Part shown: positions 34,901 to 46,600 of the stretch, piece after piece | How the letters are laid out: each line of letters begins with the position of its first letter | Position numbering within the stretch: position 1 is the first letter of the stretch | NCBI RefSeq assembly: GCF_964199755.1 | Contig: NC_133896.1 | Coordinates: forward strand, 94,488,200 to 94,552,199 | Length of the DNA: 64,000 nt | Reading direction: 5' to 3' | Source: Larus michahellis | Taxonomy: Eukaryota > Chordata > Aves > Charadriiformes > Laridae | The notes under the pieces: generated by a model | What the model was told of the DNA's origin: nothing | Databases searched by the model: none | What the model saw: only the letters and a program-made list of their open reading frames with translations | Position numbers and translations under genes: made by a program

Positions 34901-36092
34901 AGGCTGCTAGAAAACAGACTTTCAGTAAAACCTAAAATATTGGCAACTATAAGCCTCACTTAACTACTCTGCTTCTGTTCCTTGTACTTATGGCAGTCAT
35001 ATGAGCATCTTCCTGTGCATGGCTTCCCTCTGTTCCCTCCTTTGTAGCTCCGCTTTATCAATCTTCAAAGAAGCGTTCACTATTACAGCTCACTGAACAG
35101 ATTCTCATGGAATGATTTTCCAGTGCACAACACTGCATGGCTGAAAAAGAAAGTTCTCACAGAAATACACCTACTTGTCACCAAAACACTTCCATAGGGA
35201 AAACAAACCTTTCTTACCAGCCCCTTTATGGTAATAGCATATTTCATCCTTTACGGAAAAGAAAGCCTTACAGTTTTCCATTTTGAAATGATTTTTCACT
35301 TTAGCGTCTTGCATTTTGTTGGGGAAAGCAGACTGTAAAAAAGGAACTAGCTAAATACTACTGTGATGAAACATGTTAGCTTTAAAAAATGTTATGGCTC
35401 ACAGAGTTACTTTTATTAAACAGTATTGTTTAATTGATTATTTTGTTCTGTTTTACTTCATTTCATAATGGGGGAAAAAAAATTGAGTGCTGGAATATCT
35501 CATAAAATAGAAATTATGGTTCCAGCCTGCATATGCTAATGAGGTATGTTATTTTAATCACGGTATATAGAGAAGTATCCTTAGCTGAGGTGTCAGACTG
35601 ATGGGTGAATTCTAACAATATCTGTCTCTCTCTCCAGTTCCTACATGCATCTTTCTTAGAGGCAATCCCTGGTGTGGTTTCGGCCTCATTTCTGTCAAGC
35701 CAAGACCACTGGACAAGGAGAGAGGCAAGGACCTTTCCTTAGATTACATGCTGGCAATTACAGCTAGTCTCACATCTGGAATTCCAGATTGGGAGCTAAA
35801 ATTCAGGACATCTGAAGAAAATGAGGACAAGCACCTTGAAAAATTAGGCTACCAGCTGAGATTGCTGATAACATTCTGCAACAGAAACCTAGAAACCTCA
35901 TTAGAAATACAGTTCTCATGAAACTTCACCCAGTCTCATCTCAGAAATGAAGACAGCAGGCAAGCAACTAACTGTCAAGTTTGGCACCCTTCAGAATCAA
36001 CACCTAGTGTGGGAGACAGAAAATCTGGACAGATAAAGCCTTACCTTGCTCTGGATGTAGATTTCTACATCTTCATCTGTGAATGGTTTCAT
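19674..36092 (-). CDS. MAB21L3: Mab-21-like protein 3, complete six-exon CDS
   Basis: Soluble protein of the Mab-21 family, which has the cGAS-like nucleotidyltransferase fold; its molecular function is poorly known. Coding exons are 36092-36045, 31655-31515, 26921-26630, 23830-23649, 22855-22661 and 19907-19674. They join in phase to 363 residues plus TAA, close to the human protein (about 362). Diagnostic peptides seen are [60 protein letters not shown] and [11 protein letters not shown]. By homology residues ~40-220 form the NTase-like core and ~225-345 the C-terminal helical Mab-21 half. All introns are GT-AG. The multi-exon layout separates it from single-exon MAB21L1 and MAB21L2. It lies downstream of SLC22A15 on the same strand, as in human. 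The usual acidic metal-binding residues of the NTase site are not evident (PSQFLITV where active enzymes have an acidic pair), so it is probably catalytically inactive; that is inference. Confidence 0.96.
19908..22660 (-). other. MAB21L3 last intron (intron 5)
   Basis: Intron with GTAGGC donor and CTTGCAG acceptor. No nested gene or identifiable transposon. It holds a pyrimidine tract at about 21437-21487 (mostly T with C). Confidence 0.8.
21437..21487 (+). repeat. T-rich polypyrimidine tract
   Basis: About 50 bases of T with scattered C (TTTCTTTCTTTTCTTT and similar, ending in a T run). A low-complexity homopyrimidine tract inside a MAB21L3 intron. Confidence 0.85.
22661..22855 (-). CDS. 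MAB21L3: MAB21L3 coding exon 5 (codons 222-286)
   Basis: A 195-base exon, phase 0 to phase 0, with a ...CCACAG acceptor and a GTAGGC donor. It encodes [38 protein letters not shown] and [11 protein letters not shown]. This is the start of the C-terminal helical half; the GGCRxKCFxVM helix and the ITxYHLQ join to the next exon are typical of Mab-21 proteins. Confidence 0.95.
22856..23648 (-). other. MAB21L3 intron 4
   Basis: Short intron with GTGAAC donor and CCACAG acceptor. A GC-richer block at about 23060-23390 reads like old repeat-derived sequence, but I could not assign it to a family. Confidence 0.75.
23649..23830 (-). CDS. MAB21L3: MAB21L3 coding exon 4 (codons 161-221)
   Basis: A 182-base exon with a TTCACAG acceptor and a GTGAAC donor. 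It completes the split serine and encodes [31 protein letters not shown] and [31 protein letters not shown] is the central strand motif of the Mab-21 fold. The exon restores phase 0 for the next one. Confidence 0.95.
23831..26629 (-). other. MAB21L3 intron 3
   Basis: Intron with GTGAGT donor and TTCACAG acceptor. No coding frame, RNA gene or recognisable transposon was seen. Confidence 0.75.
26630..26921 (-). CDS. MAB21L3: MAB21L3 coding exon 3 (codons 64-161 part)
   Basis: A 292-base exon with a CCTAG acceptor and a GTGAGT donor, ending after the first base of a split serine codon. It encodes [20 protein letters not shown], then the HWRYYTVHG and [10 protein letters not shown] stretches and the [14 protein letters not shown] helix. 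This is the NTase-fold core. The positions that carry the paired acidic residues in active cGAS-like enzymes read Q and L here. Confidence 0.95.
26922..31514 (-). other. MAB21L3 intron 2
   Basis: Intron with GTATGA donor and CTCCTAG acceptor. It contains a degenerate CCTGACC-type repetitive block at about 28190-28440 and a plus-strand open frame at 30354-30656 that follows an acceptor-like TTCTGCAG. Neither is a recognised gene. The minus-strand frame continuing upstream of exon 3 to 27315 is simple read-through. Confidence 0.75.
28190..28440 (+). repeat. Degenerate CCTGACC-like tandem block
   Basis: Repeated irregular units built on CCTGACCTCAGACCTGCC, CTACCTGGCCTAC and CTTGACCTGACTCC. The spacing is uneven, so it is either a decayed minisatellite or the repetitive part of an unrecognised old element. 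GC is higher than in the surrounding intron. Confidence 0.45.
31515..31655 (-). CDS. MAB21L3: MAB21L3 coding exon 2 (codons 17-63)
   Basis: A 141-base exon, phase 0 at both ends, with a ...GACAG acceptor and a GTATGA donor. It encodes [16 protein letters not shown] through GIHNENIK. The AVEEVQK helix and the NENIK stretch leading into the NTase core match the human protein closely. Confidence 0.93.
31656..36044 (-). other. MAB21L3 intron 1 (between the first two coding exons)
   Basis: Intron with GTAAGG donor and GACAG acceptor. It contains the plus-strand CR1 tail at 32985-33155 and otherwise AT-rich unique sequence. Confidence 0.8.
32985..33155 (+). mobile_element. CR1 LINE 3' tail
   Basis: GGTTGCCCAGACAAGCTG, CCATCCTTGGAAGTGTTCAA, GGGCTTTGAGCAGCCTGAT, GGTGATCTTTAAAGGTCCCT and a terminal ATTCTGTGATTCTGT are collinear with the CR1 3' end in sense orientation. 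5'-truncated, moderately diverged, inside a MAB21L3 intron and antisense to the gene. Confidence 0.93.
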
Positions 36093-36228
36093 GGCAAGAT
36101 GGTCTTCGCTGCTCTCTAAAGTGCAAATTCACTCTTCACTCATTCACCTGCCTCTGGAAGTAGAGGGACACTCAGACCAAGCTGCTCAGAGCCTTCTTGT
36201 CCTGTGAAGCTCAGGTCACCTAATTCCT
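36045..36228 (-). CDS. MAB21L3: MAB21L3 exon with start codon (codons 1-16) and 5' leader
   Basis: The ATG is at 36092-36090 and opens [16 protein letters not shown], followed by a GTAAGG donor after 36045. The start is supported by an in-frame TGA 36 bases upstream and by alignment with the human start (MK then a short acidic stretch). A strong pyrimidine tract followed by CAG puts a likely acceptor just before 36228, so 36228-36093 would be 5' untranslated sequence and at least one more non-coding exon should lie upstream. The 16-residue N-terminus is the most divergent part of the protein relative to human. Confidence 0.85.
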
Positions 36229-36654
36229 CTGTGGATGAAGAAGAGGAGAGAGAAGCAAGGAAGTATGCATATTTTTTAATTCTTTTTTCCGGTTTTCCAG
36301 TTGCTTCAGAAAACGAGCTCCAATTATTATTTTCTAAGTTCAATCATTATTGTTCATCTTACTACTTTTAAATGGTGGGTCTTGCATGCAGGCAGACACA
36401 AAAACATCCCAGCTACTGCTCTGTCTGAGGGCAGACCTGGAAGTGCCTTTCAGATTGCACTGCAGATTCAGTATGCTCGTGCACAGCATTATTATCCTGT
36501 GTGCCACAATAACTTCCCTGCTTCGCTAGCCCTTCGCTAAACCATTTGTTAAAGACTCTCAGCTATCCCTTGTTGACTTCAATCCACCCACTTTCCGTCT
36601 GAAACTGCACGGGTATTTTTACACTCAGATAATTCATTTGAGTTGCAGTCTGCA

Positions 36655-36715
36655 GCCTCTGCTCCCCTCTCCTCCCCTCTCCTTATATCTCCTCTCTCTC
36701 TCCGTCCGTATTGAC
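36655..36715 (-). promoter_or_regulatory. Possible MAB21L3 promoter: GA-rich tract with TATA-like box
   Basis: On the minus strand a GA-rich stretch (plus strand: CTCC/CTCTCT repeats) contains a TATA-like GATATAAG at 36690-36683, about 460 bases upstream of the likely acceptor of the first coding exon. It is a reasonable position for a transcription start with a short non-coding first exon, but no initiator or CpG island supports it. This is inference from position and motif only. Confidence 0.25.
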
Positions 36716-39700
36716 AGTAAATATCCTGCAGCCTGTCCCCTCCTGTAGTTTGCTTTGCTTTCTTTACAGTAAACAGACAGAAAGCTGCCTCTTGTTTTCT
36801 GCCAGCAGCTCAGCTAACAAGCCCATATGGATAATTCAGAGGGAAAAACAATTGATCAGGCCTCATTGATCCAGTGAGGGTTGGTGGCTTTTAGAAAAAA
36901 GGGTACATCAACACATGGAAGGGAGTGACAGAGTACAGAGGTGAGATCCCATGCTGGTAAGCGTCCCTTATTAAGGAAGGCACACTCCACTTTTGAGTGA
37001 AATCATGATTTCCCCCTGGGAACTGAACTTTGACATCCCTTGACTGATTTATTAACTCTACAGCAGCTGGCAAAAGGCAGCACTTTGGTAGGTAGCTGGT
37101 GCAACCTTAGGGCAGGCACTGTTGTTGCTAGTTACCCTTCATGATGTTCCTTATCAACAGCCAAACGCTAAGCACATTAATGGAGTACCAATACCTGCAG
37201 GATGCCTGATTCCCCAGAATCTACAAATCAAACCTTTCTCTGTGCCTCCCAGGCACGACGAGGTGCCTTCGTCTTATTGCTGAGGGACTTGGTGACTCCT
37301 TCACAAAGACTTGTAGGCATTTACTTCCCAAACCAGCTTCCATTGGAGTTGGGCGCTGAAAAAGATGAGGCCCCGGATTTTTAGGGAAACATACCTCATC
37401 CTTGCTCCCTTCAAGATTTACTGTTTGTCTTTCAGTGTATGTGAGCTCTGCTGGGGAAGCCAGAAAAAAGGCAGGATCTGAAAGAAGGTGAGTGGAACAA
37501 TAGGTTAGAAAGGACTTGGAGGGGCAGGCTGGATGGGATTAAGTTGAAGCAGAGTGTGCAAAGGAGGAGAATGAGCCTTTCAAATGGTCAGATTCCGTTA
37601 AAAGTGTGTCCTTGAAACATTAACTCCCTTGTGCCACCTCAGGCAGCTAGCTGTACATACAGAGGACAACATCCTTAACGCTACCATACATTACTTTATT
37701 ACCCAGAACCTCAGATGTGTATTAGGAAGCAAAAGGAGATTAAGGGTCTCACTTTCTTGCACCTATAAGGTATGTATTTTGTTCCTTGAAGGAGAATGTT
37801 TGCTAATTGTTGCTTTTTGAGCAGCTTATGCACAGCTAACGCTCCCTGAGCAGGGGAGGCCATGGCCTGCCACGGGAATGTCTTCACAGAGTATCAGCCA
37901 GGGCCATGTGTTCCCGTCCAGCTCTCCCAAGCGTCAGCCTGATGGCTGAGCCACCCATAGACTGAACAGATGAGAAAAGCTCACAACTGCTTCATGGAGA
38001 TACAAAGCACACCGCTGAAGCCAGGCAAGGACATGAAGACGCAAACACAGGAAAGGCCTCTTCAGTTCTAGTTAGCTCATAATCCATCAGATACCGTGGG
38101 TCTGAGCCCTGTAAAGAGCTTTTGAGCTTTGTTAATTAAAAAAATTAAATTCTCCAAGTATACTTGTTTCTAAGGAGATCCCCATCTGCTCTGAGAATGG
38201 CTACCTTTCTGACACCTCTCAATCCTTTCTTTTCTCTTCAGGCTTGAGTCCCCATTGGGGTCTGGGCACGTGTCTGAGAGGGAGGCTCACCCTCAGACAG
38301 TTCCTGCTGAGGGCACTGCAACATTCATTCCCTCTTTTGTGTCCCTCAGGAAGTTATAACTTACACAGCTAGATGACCACAGACAGTCTCCCATATTCTG
38401 TTTGATAAGCGCCCATTGATTTATCCAGCTGTTTTCAAGCGTTTTCAAACCACACTTCAATATCTTGGTCTTCTCAAGTCATAGTTCCCTGCCTGCTGGT
38501 CTGCCTGAGTTCATCTGAAATGATTCAGCTAGATTAATTCCCCTATTTGTTTTATTTCAGTGCCCACCTCATAGCACCTTGTAATGGAGTTCAGCGTGTG
38601 GCTAATTTCCTTTGTACCTGGATCTTCATTTGCTTATTGCTATTCTTATAAGAGGATTTAGGCATTTCCTACTATCTGCAAAAATACCGAATCCATGATA
38701 CATCATCTTCATTCATGCCTTTCACAATATCTAGAACTGAATACGATTGCAGATCTGGAAAACGCACATAAAAGTATTCTGTGAATATATACCTTGAATG
38801 GTATTAGATTGGCTCTTGTATCTTCTGAAGCTGCCAATTACTGATGCTTTCTATGCTTTCCTGGCTTTCCTTTCTTCACTCTTCAGTTTCGTAGATGCGA
38901 CAAATATATTTCAAACCTACAACTGAAAAATTATCTGAACTGTGAACTGTGCAATAATAAAAAAATCACCAGTATCATGTAGATAACAGCAGTAGTATTA
39001 AACTGCATGGGGATGTTCAATATTGTAGCTTTTGCTGTTTGGCAACTATTTAGAAAAACTACTCTTACGGAACAGTAAGCATGTATTAAAAAGCCTCTAC
39101 TAAATCACACAAATGAGTCAGTCCAATGTACCACTTGTGACTCACAGATGATCTGTAGTGGCAACAAATAAGTCCAGTTGAAGATGCGCCTCTTAGATGA
39201 AATACAACCCTTAATTTGCAGTGGCTAACGATGACCCATCACTTCTTGCTCTAATTGCCAGAGGCATTAAGTCTGCTGCATTAGCTGAAGCATGTACTTG
39301 GGTCAACAGAGACTACCAAAACAAATCATCCCAGGAGATTTAATAATTTCTGACAGTTTTCTTGCCTTCTTAAACTGTTGCCCCATTTCTCCCCATTAGT
39401 GGATTAAGCGACTGTACAAAATGAGTAATTGTAGCTTGAATCCCCTATAACATTTCTGTTGTAAGAGTCTTTAGTAGTGATGGCTCAGCACTGCTCAGTC
39501 TCCATTCAGAGGACACTAGCATAACATAATCAGGCTTTTTTGGGGCACAAGTTCTGTGAATTTATTTGGTTTTTTTCACTTTGTCTTTTAACAAGTAGAT
39601 ATGGGCAAAGGGGATGCTTCAATGACAAAAGCCTGGGATGGACTAGAGGGAAAAGAAAGCGCTGCTAATTCACTGTGACAGCATCAGAATCACATATGGA

Positions 39701-41243
39701 TGCCAAATTGAAATGCTTCTCCACTCATTCCCACCCCTCACCGATCAATACTTGGCAGGCTCAAAAATGCTCCAAATGCCTGTGCTGCTTGTTCTCACTG
39801 CCACACGTTCTCACATTAGCCTTGGGCCTGCATTTCATATCAAGTAAGTTAAAGGTTTATATCCTTTCCAAACTAAGCATAGGATTGGATCATGTCCAGC
39901 GGTTTATCTAGCCTGATATCTTTTTTTCCATTTGTGGCCAGACCAGACATGTCAGGGAAAGGCAGATAGCTTTTGCTAGAAATGAGTTCTCTCAACCTGG
40001 TAAGAGTTTTGAAATCCAAAATTACTTACAACCTGAATGTTTTCAGGCTGCAGTGTAGCCTTTTCAAAGAAAGCGATGACTCCATTGTCACTAGCTGAGG
40101 ATACAGGAAATTCTGAAAAATGCTGAGATTATGATGCTGCTACCCACCACTGACCAGCTTCAAAATAGCAAATTCACAAGAATTCAGTCAGCTTTGCAAC
40201 TATTGTTAAGAAGCAAGCCACTGGGTAGCAAACAGAAATCATATAGTAGGGCTTCTAGTATTGCCAAGATCACTGGCACCCAGTGTGGTTCAGAGAGTCT
40301 GGAAATTTCCAAGTTCATAATGGTCAGCTCAGTGGGCGGCAGCGGGGCAGGAACATGGGAGCCTTGGCTGCATCAGCTCCAAGGCTGCCAGGAGAGTTGA
40401 CTGAGATGTTGGGCAGGAAAACCGGCATTTTGAGTTCTGAATCCATGTATTGTCCTCTGGAAGTTCACTGAAATAGTACAAGTTCAGTGCATCATGATTA
40501 AAACATACAATGTTTCACTAGACCATTTCCAAACATCTGCAAAGGACATTTTTCCTCTGTCTCTATGTTTTATCCATCACTAAACTACAACCACTGATCT
40601 ATTGTTTCAACCAGGATGTCTCACCATCTTGAAAAACTACTTGTAGCCAACATTCAGAAAAGCAGGAGCCTGTCCAGCACTTTTATGTATATGCGTCGGT
40701 AAATGGCGTGAATGCCAAAAAGGAAATGCTCAATACCAAGCAGCTCTCCCTGATTTAAACACATGGTTAGAAGAACAGCATCTGGAGAAAACATGATGTT
40801 TGGCAGAGCATAGTGCAACTGGAAAAACATTTAGCACTGGAAGTCTTGCCAGGTGAGAAAAAGCTGCCTCATTTTTGATCTCAGCATAGGTTTGCTTGGC
40901 TCTTGCTCGACTGATTATTTTCAGCTGTCAAGAAAAGGACTTTGAATCTAGAGGCATGATAACTCTGGGACGGACAGACCACAGCCGAGATTAACAAGAG
41001 CCAAAACAAGGAGCATGCTTGCAATGATGCTCTGTCCGTATGAGGGGCTGAATCAGACTGGAACACAGCATTTCCAGGAGCTGGTATTTTTTTCCATGGC
41101 TGCCCTCCAGAGCACAGATAATGTTAGCTTGTATTATTTTTACCCTTTGCTGTTGTGTCCAAATTGACCCAATTCAGAACTTATTGCTTGAGTCTATGGC
41201 AGTTGGAATCAAACTGAGTAAATCACCAGCGCTAAGTGAAAAC

Positions 41244-41298
41244 AGTCACTCCAATACAAACTCACTTGGGAGAGAGAGTCACTCCAACACAAACTCAC
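41244..41298 (+). repeat. 22-bp tandem duplication with 11-bp spacer
   Basis: AGTCACTCCAATACAAACTCAC at 41244-41265 recurs at 41277-41298 with one substitution. The 33-base period keeps the same reading frame, which makes a local open frame look repeated, but no protein is recognised. Confidence 0.85.
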
Positions 41299-42310
41299 GC
41301 TGGCATCCTGGTTTATGCGCTTCATCCAGTGACTGACTAGTAAAAAACGTACAAGTGTTCATTGAAGCCAGAACCAGAAACTAGGCCTCATATGTCACAG
41401 GCCAATGACAGATATGTACTCGTAAGAGCTACCGCACCGTCTCGATGAAAATATAATTATTGCAGAACAAACAGGTCAGCTTCAGCAAGCACTTGAGAAG
41501 GGTCTCCAGACACAAAGAGCCTGGTCCTCAGGAGCTACTTCTGAGTGCTGGGAGACATATTTGTATGGGAGGGTAGTGAGACTAGGAAAAAAACAGTGAG
41601 GAGTTCAGCAAAAGCCTGAACAACATTAAAGCAGCTGTGATTTTGTACTATCTTGGCTAGCGGTATGGACAACATACTGTAAAAGCTGTCTGATCAAACT
41701 TCTCAGTTTGTGCCATGTCACACACAGGTAATTGATATCAAACTTACAGCTAATAGGTGATGATCCCCAGGATATGTCAACTTGGACACCATGTTGTGTT
41801 CCAAGGCTAACATGGCAGCGAGGAGAAAACAGAAAGGGGAAGCTGAAGAAGTAAACACGATAAAGGAAGAATTTGTCACTGTAACATTAGGAGTAGCTTG
41901 AGAAAAGCACAGGGAAAGAGCCAGGCAACTGCATGTTTTGGGTGTGAAGAAGGAAGGGGAAGAGAGAATCATTAAGAAACTCTATAGTACAAGGGCCCCG
42001 AGGGAAACAGTTGCCATGAGGGAGCAATTACAATACAGACAAGAATGAGCGCGCCAGCAGAAGTAAGAAAAAAGATACTTTATTAGAAGTATGATATACG
42101 TACCACAAAGCAGATCAAGAGATTCAGCAGACAAACTATAGTGAGAAGCAGCCTCGTATGAGAGAGAATCTCAATAGAGGCTTCAGTCAAGTCTTTTCAG
42201 AGAGTTTCTAGACAGATCAGATCATGACCTGCATTGCTACACACTCCAGCCTCAATCACTGGAAAATGAGCTAACAGCCTCAAGCCCAAGCTGTGTCTAC
42301 CAAATATGTA

Positions 42311-42328
42311 TTTTTTTTTTTTTTTTTT
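42311..42328 (+). repeat. T18 homopolymer
   Basis: Eighteen consecutive T, followed by AG. A simple repeat in intergenic DNA. Confidence 0.9.
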
Positions 42329-43283
42329 AGTTGGCGACTTCTAAAAACTTGTCATGATCATAAGAGCAGACAGCGGGAGAAAGAAGGAAGAATGCAGTTG
42401 CATTCTTCAAGCAAACACTTCCTCCTTTATCTTAGACCATAAAACTATACAGCTTCAAGCTAATCCCCATAATCAGCTGCCCAGCCCTTTCCACTTTATT
42501 GGCTGTTTTGTGCAGTCAAAGCCAAATTGCCAAAGGGAGAGGGTCAATCATTTGCGCTGCATCTGCTCCAGGCAGTGATAGGACACAGGGTAGATATTTA
42601 GGGCTAGAACTAGTTAAATACAGATTCAGGGCACTAAAAGCAGGAGTGGGGGAGGAGAAACATGCCTGGAATAAAAGCATTGGGAATATGCAAAACAAGT
42701 CACTTGGCCAGGCTAGTCACCACCATGCTGAGTTTGGGTCAGAAGGGAAGAGGAAGCACAGAAGAATGTTCATAGGAGTGCAGGGTCATTCAGTCCAGCA
42801 CCCGCTATCAGGGACAACAAAGATCTCCTCTGAGTGAACTTCTGCTCTCTTCACTGCTCTCTAACAAACCAAGGGCTAGCAGAGGAAAAGACCAAATGGA
42901 CACAGCTGCAATAAAAAGTTTTAGAGAAAATAACAGACCCTCAATTCAAACAGTCTAATATCCCTGAGAAATGGCCAGTGTCCGAGCACTGCTTCCTCCT
43001 TGTGTATATTGTTTCTGAGAGCCATACCATCCCAAAAGCTCACCCTCCCTATGTACTATGCAAAGATCAAAGCCGTAAAAATTAATTTCCTAGGAATTCT
43101 CAGTTTCTCTATGACATCTTCACGCCAACTTCAGTAGAGATGCACCCTGCCCAGCATCATCATTATAAACACTAATTGAACATAACCCGTGATCTGGCAA
43201 AATCACACTGGCTCCATTTTATAGATAGGAGTGGGGATGGAGGGTTCAAGAAAGCAACAAACTTTAGTGAGAAAAAGTGACTT

Positions 43284-43606
43284 ACCCGGAGCTGGTGCCA
43301 ATTTCAGCTGTAGTACTCGAAGTTTCTGTCCTAATCACCGCATTAGTAATGTGTGCTTTGGCAGGGCTTGCAGAGGCTTGAGAGGACTTTTCTCCACTTC
43401 CTTTAACAAGGTAATAATCCAACATTTCAAAGTGAGTATCAAACAAACCAGAGCGAGACCTTGACCCAAACAGAACACAGTCTGGAGAAGCGCCAAGGCT
43501 CCCACTGCTAGTTAATAACCAATATACAACAGGGTGGGTATCTGGTACCCACTGCAATTGCATCCATGGGTCAGTATATGCAGCACAACTGGTGAGGTGC
43601 CTTGAG
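43284..43606 (-). other. Exon-like open frame ending at a strong splice donor, not recognised
   Basis: On the minus strand an open frame of about 105 codons runs from an acceptor-like CTGCCTCAAG to a strong donor, TCCGG|GTAAGT, at 43284/43283. It contains YTDPWMQLQWVPDTHPVV, FGSRSRSGLFDTHFEMLDYY and a serine/threonine-rich end. I do not recognise the protein. It lies 7 kb upstream of the MAB21L3 start on the same strand, so it could be a non-coding or alternative first exon of that gene, an exon of an unknown gene, or chance. Confidence 0.25.
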
Positions 43607-46600
43607 GCAGGTTTAAAATCAGAGGAAAAAAAACAAGTTATGTGAAGTACAAGCGGCCACTTTCACTATTACACAAAACCAAGCGTGACCGCAGAGCAGG
43701 AAAAAACATAAAAAACCCCCACGAATGGAGCATTGCAGGCTCTAGCTGTCAGGGTAGGTGTTCACAAAGAGCAGTACAGGCATGCTGAAGGATGGAGCCT
43801 ACCTCTGCCTCCTGTCAGGCAAGGGAGCTCTGTACTGACCCACGTTTGGCTCCTTGATGTAACTGTGGACAGAATACTTCCTCTAACAGCTTTGGCTTTT
43901 ACTTGAGCCCAGAGTTGGGAAGATAGCACCTCATCTTTGGGGAAGAGGGAGAAACTGTCAATCAGTTGCTAGGACTTGTGCTGAGGTGCACAAGTTTGGG
44001 GCACCCACCACCCAAAATGAGGTAGAGGATTCCTACCAAATCCAGGCGCTACTAATAGCTTTGGGAGGTGTCAAAGCTTTACAGGAGCTCTTGGAAGAAG
44101 CAGCAGTTGATCAAGAGAGGAATTACCCTACACCGAACAACTTCCTTTATCAGTAGTTTTCACTTGCACAAAGCGCCTGCGTGCTGCTTATGCCTGTTTC
44201 TCTGCTTACGTTAGGCACACCCACAGGACAGCTCCATCATGACGTTAGCAAAGGTGTCACCTTGTCCTGGCACGGCTGGTAAGCAGAGCAGCTGAAAGAC
44301 AGGTTAGGGATCAGGAATCTCACGCTGCAAGATGCAGCATCTGAGAGCTAACAACAATTTAAAAGAAATAATAAATAAATCCCCCTCCATACACATCAGA
44401 GCGCTCCAGCTTTGGAATCTGGCCCATGGCTCAAACCATAGCTGAATCAAAATAAAGCTGAACCAGATTTTAAAAATTGTTTCAGAACTTGCAAACTTCC
44501 AAGTAATCCCATCTGCATAGATCAGTCAGCCTTCCCTTCAATGAGACCTCATGACATTCCCCATTGTAGTTTTGCCAAGTCAGTGCATGGATTATACAAA
44601 GTGCAGAGAAAAGAACAAAATTGCCCAGTTTTAGCTGCAGAACAGATTGCAGGACTGTCATATCTTAGCCACCTTTCAGTAGCAGAATTGTGGAAGGCAA
44701 AATGAGATCAACAGGAATGCTGCGTTTTTTCTGGTACATATTACCTCCTCCCTCCCCAAGATGGAGGTAAATCTGATCAGTCGCATCACTGTCATCTTTA
44801 CTAGAAAAAGAAATGGCAAGTGGCACAAAACACTTTTTCATGTATCACATCGTATTAACTGCTGTTATCAAATTTGATCAATAAGAATTTGAGGTTTCCT
44901 TCTCCCTCCCTGCAGCAAGGGTTGTTCATTGAAGGTGCTCTTAAACAAGCAATACATCAGGATTAGAGACCTTTATTCACCAAGACAGAGAGAATTTGAC
45001 CACAAGTATTTGTCTTGTCCCTGTGTAACCAACAAGATGGAAGATGACAATGCTGGAAATAGCAAAGTTGAGTCTCTCAGAAGTGCACTGCTGAATCTAG
45101 CAGAAGTAAGGTAACTTTAGTGAAATTTGAGCCCAGTGTGGTTTGGAAGAACCAAGTAATTTTGCCTGATAGTTGCTTGGCAGCTGGTAGACAACACTTA
45201 CCACTGCCATCTCAACATCAGTACTGGCTGTTACTGGCAAGGGACAAGCACATTTCTCAAAATGTCCCTGCTCTCAAGAGATGGCACTTTAGTTCCACAG
45301 CTCCCATTTGATGACTTCCAGAAGTGTCCTCCTCTTGTCAGTGTGAAAAGTTACTGACAGCAGAAGCACCACAACAAACAAAAAGTTTAGAGCTACACTA
45401 TTAAAAAAGAAAAATTCGAAAAAATTCTCATAGCCATGTGAACGACAGTCCTTTCATATGTAATTTGTGGCCCCTTCCCCCATTCTTGGTCTCTCCACCT
45501 GTTTTCCCTTATCTCTGCTCAACAAAGAGTACAGTGCCATGGCTTGGTAGTCAAACAGGCTCCAGTTACAGCAAGATACAGCCAGTTCCCAGACAAAGAA
45601 CAGGAAAGTTCAACAGCAGCCCAAGTTAACAGTTTCAAAAGAAAGGTGCGTCAATGTAAGTCAGCCCTTGGGTATGGCAGATCATACTGCCCCTATCAGT
45701 GGCTGCTTACAGAGGCACTCCTTACCCTCATGTAGATGACAACCAACCAAGTCCTTTAAGCCACTAGCTCCCCGCAGTATGTAGCTGAAACATATTAGAG
45801 AGGAGGGAAAAACAAATTTGAATGCCTATGGGTGGAATTGTGCAGAGCATGTAACTAGACACGTCTGAAAAACTGGGCCTTCAATCATCACCTCCATGGT
45901 GAAACAGCAGCAAAAGTGAAAACTAAAGTAAAATCTTAAGTCTCTCAAGTACCAGAAATAAGAGTAAGGCTCAAAAGAATTGGGAATAACAAGAACAAAA
46001 GAAGGCCTTCATCCAGTAACTTTAGATCAAGGGATGAACAATACAAGTGATTTTGGATGCTGGTGTATGCTCCATAGACTCTAGTTACTCATTCTAGAGA
46101 GGCTGTTGACGAAAACACTTCGAGTTCAAAAGACTTCAAAATATCTTGTTTAAAGCTTCAGGAGACCCTACAAAGCATACGGCAAATTAATCAGAAGAGA
46201 TACTTCAGGTAGTTGCATTTTTCTTTTGCAGTAAGCAATACAAGAGCAAAGGATGACTTTAGCAGTGGTCTGTGCCCAGGAAGTGTGGATCAGGCATCTG
46301 GCTGGTTTATTGCTCTTAGCTCCATGCTGACAAAGAATAAAATGCAAGGTAACACAAGGTCTGGTAATATTATTTATCATGTAGACCACCAGACTTCTTT
46401 AGTATATACCCTTTAAAATACTGATAGATGAAGTGCTTTGGCATATGCTCAAGGGACTAGCTACTCAAGGAGAATCTTTAAATTACTTTTTTTTTTTTGG
46501 AAGCATATACAAAGGTATTAAAGCTCTGGTATACAGCAATTTAAAACAGAACACTGATCTCTCTTTCCCACAGTCACTTTTTTCAGATTCAGACAATACT

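Larger units (their letters stand above)
36229..43281. other. Upstream / intergenic DNA of MAB21L3
   Basis: No supported coding exon. It contains the promoter-like GA-rich tract at 36.66-36.71 kb, a short tandem duplication at 41244-41298 and a T18 run at 42311-42328. Upstream non-coding exons of MAB21L3 are expected somewhere here but cannot be placed. Confidence 0.5.
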
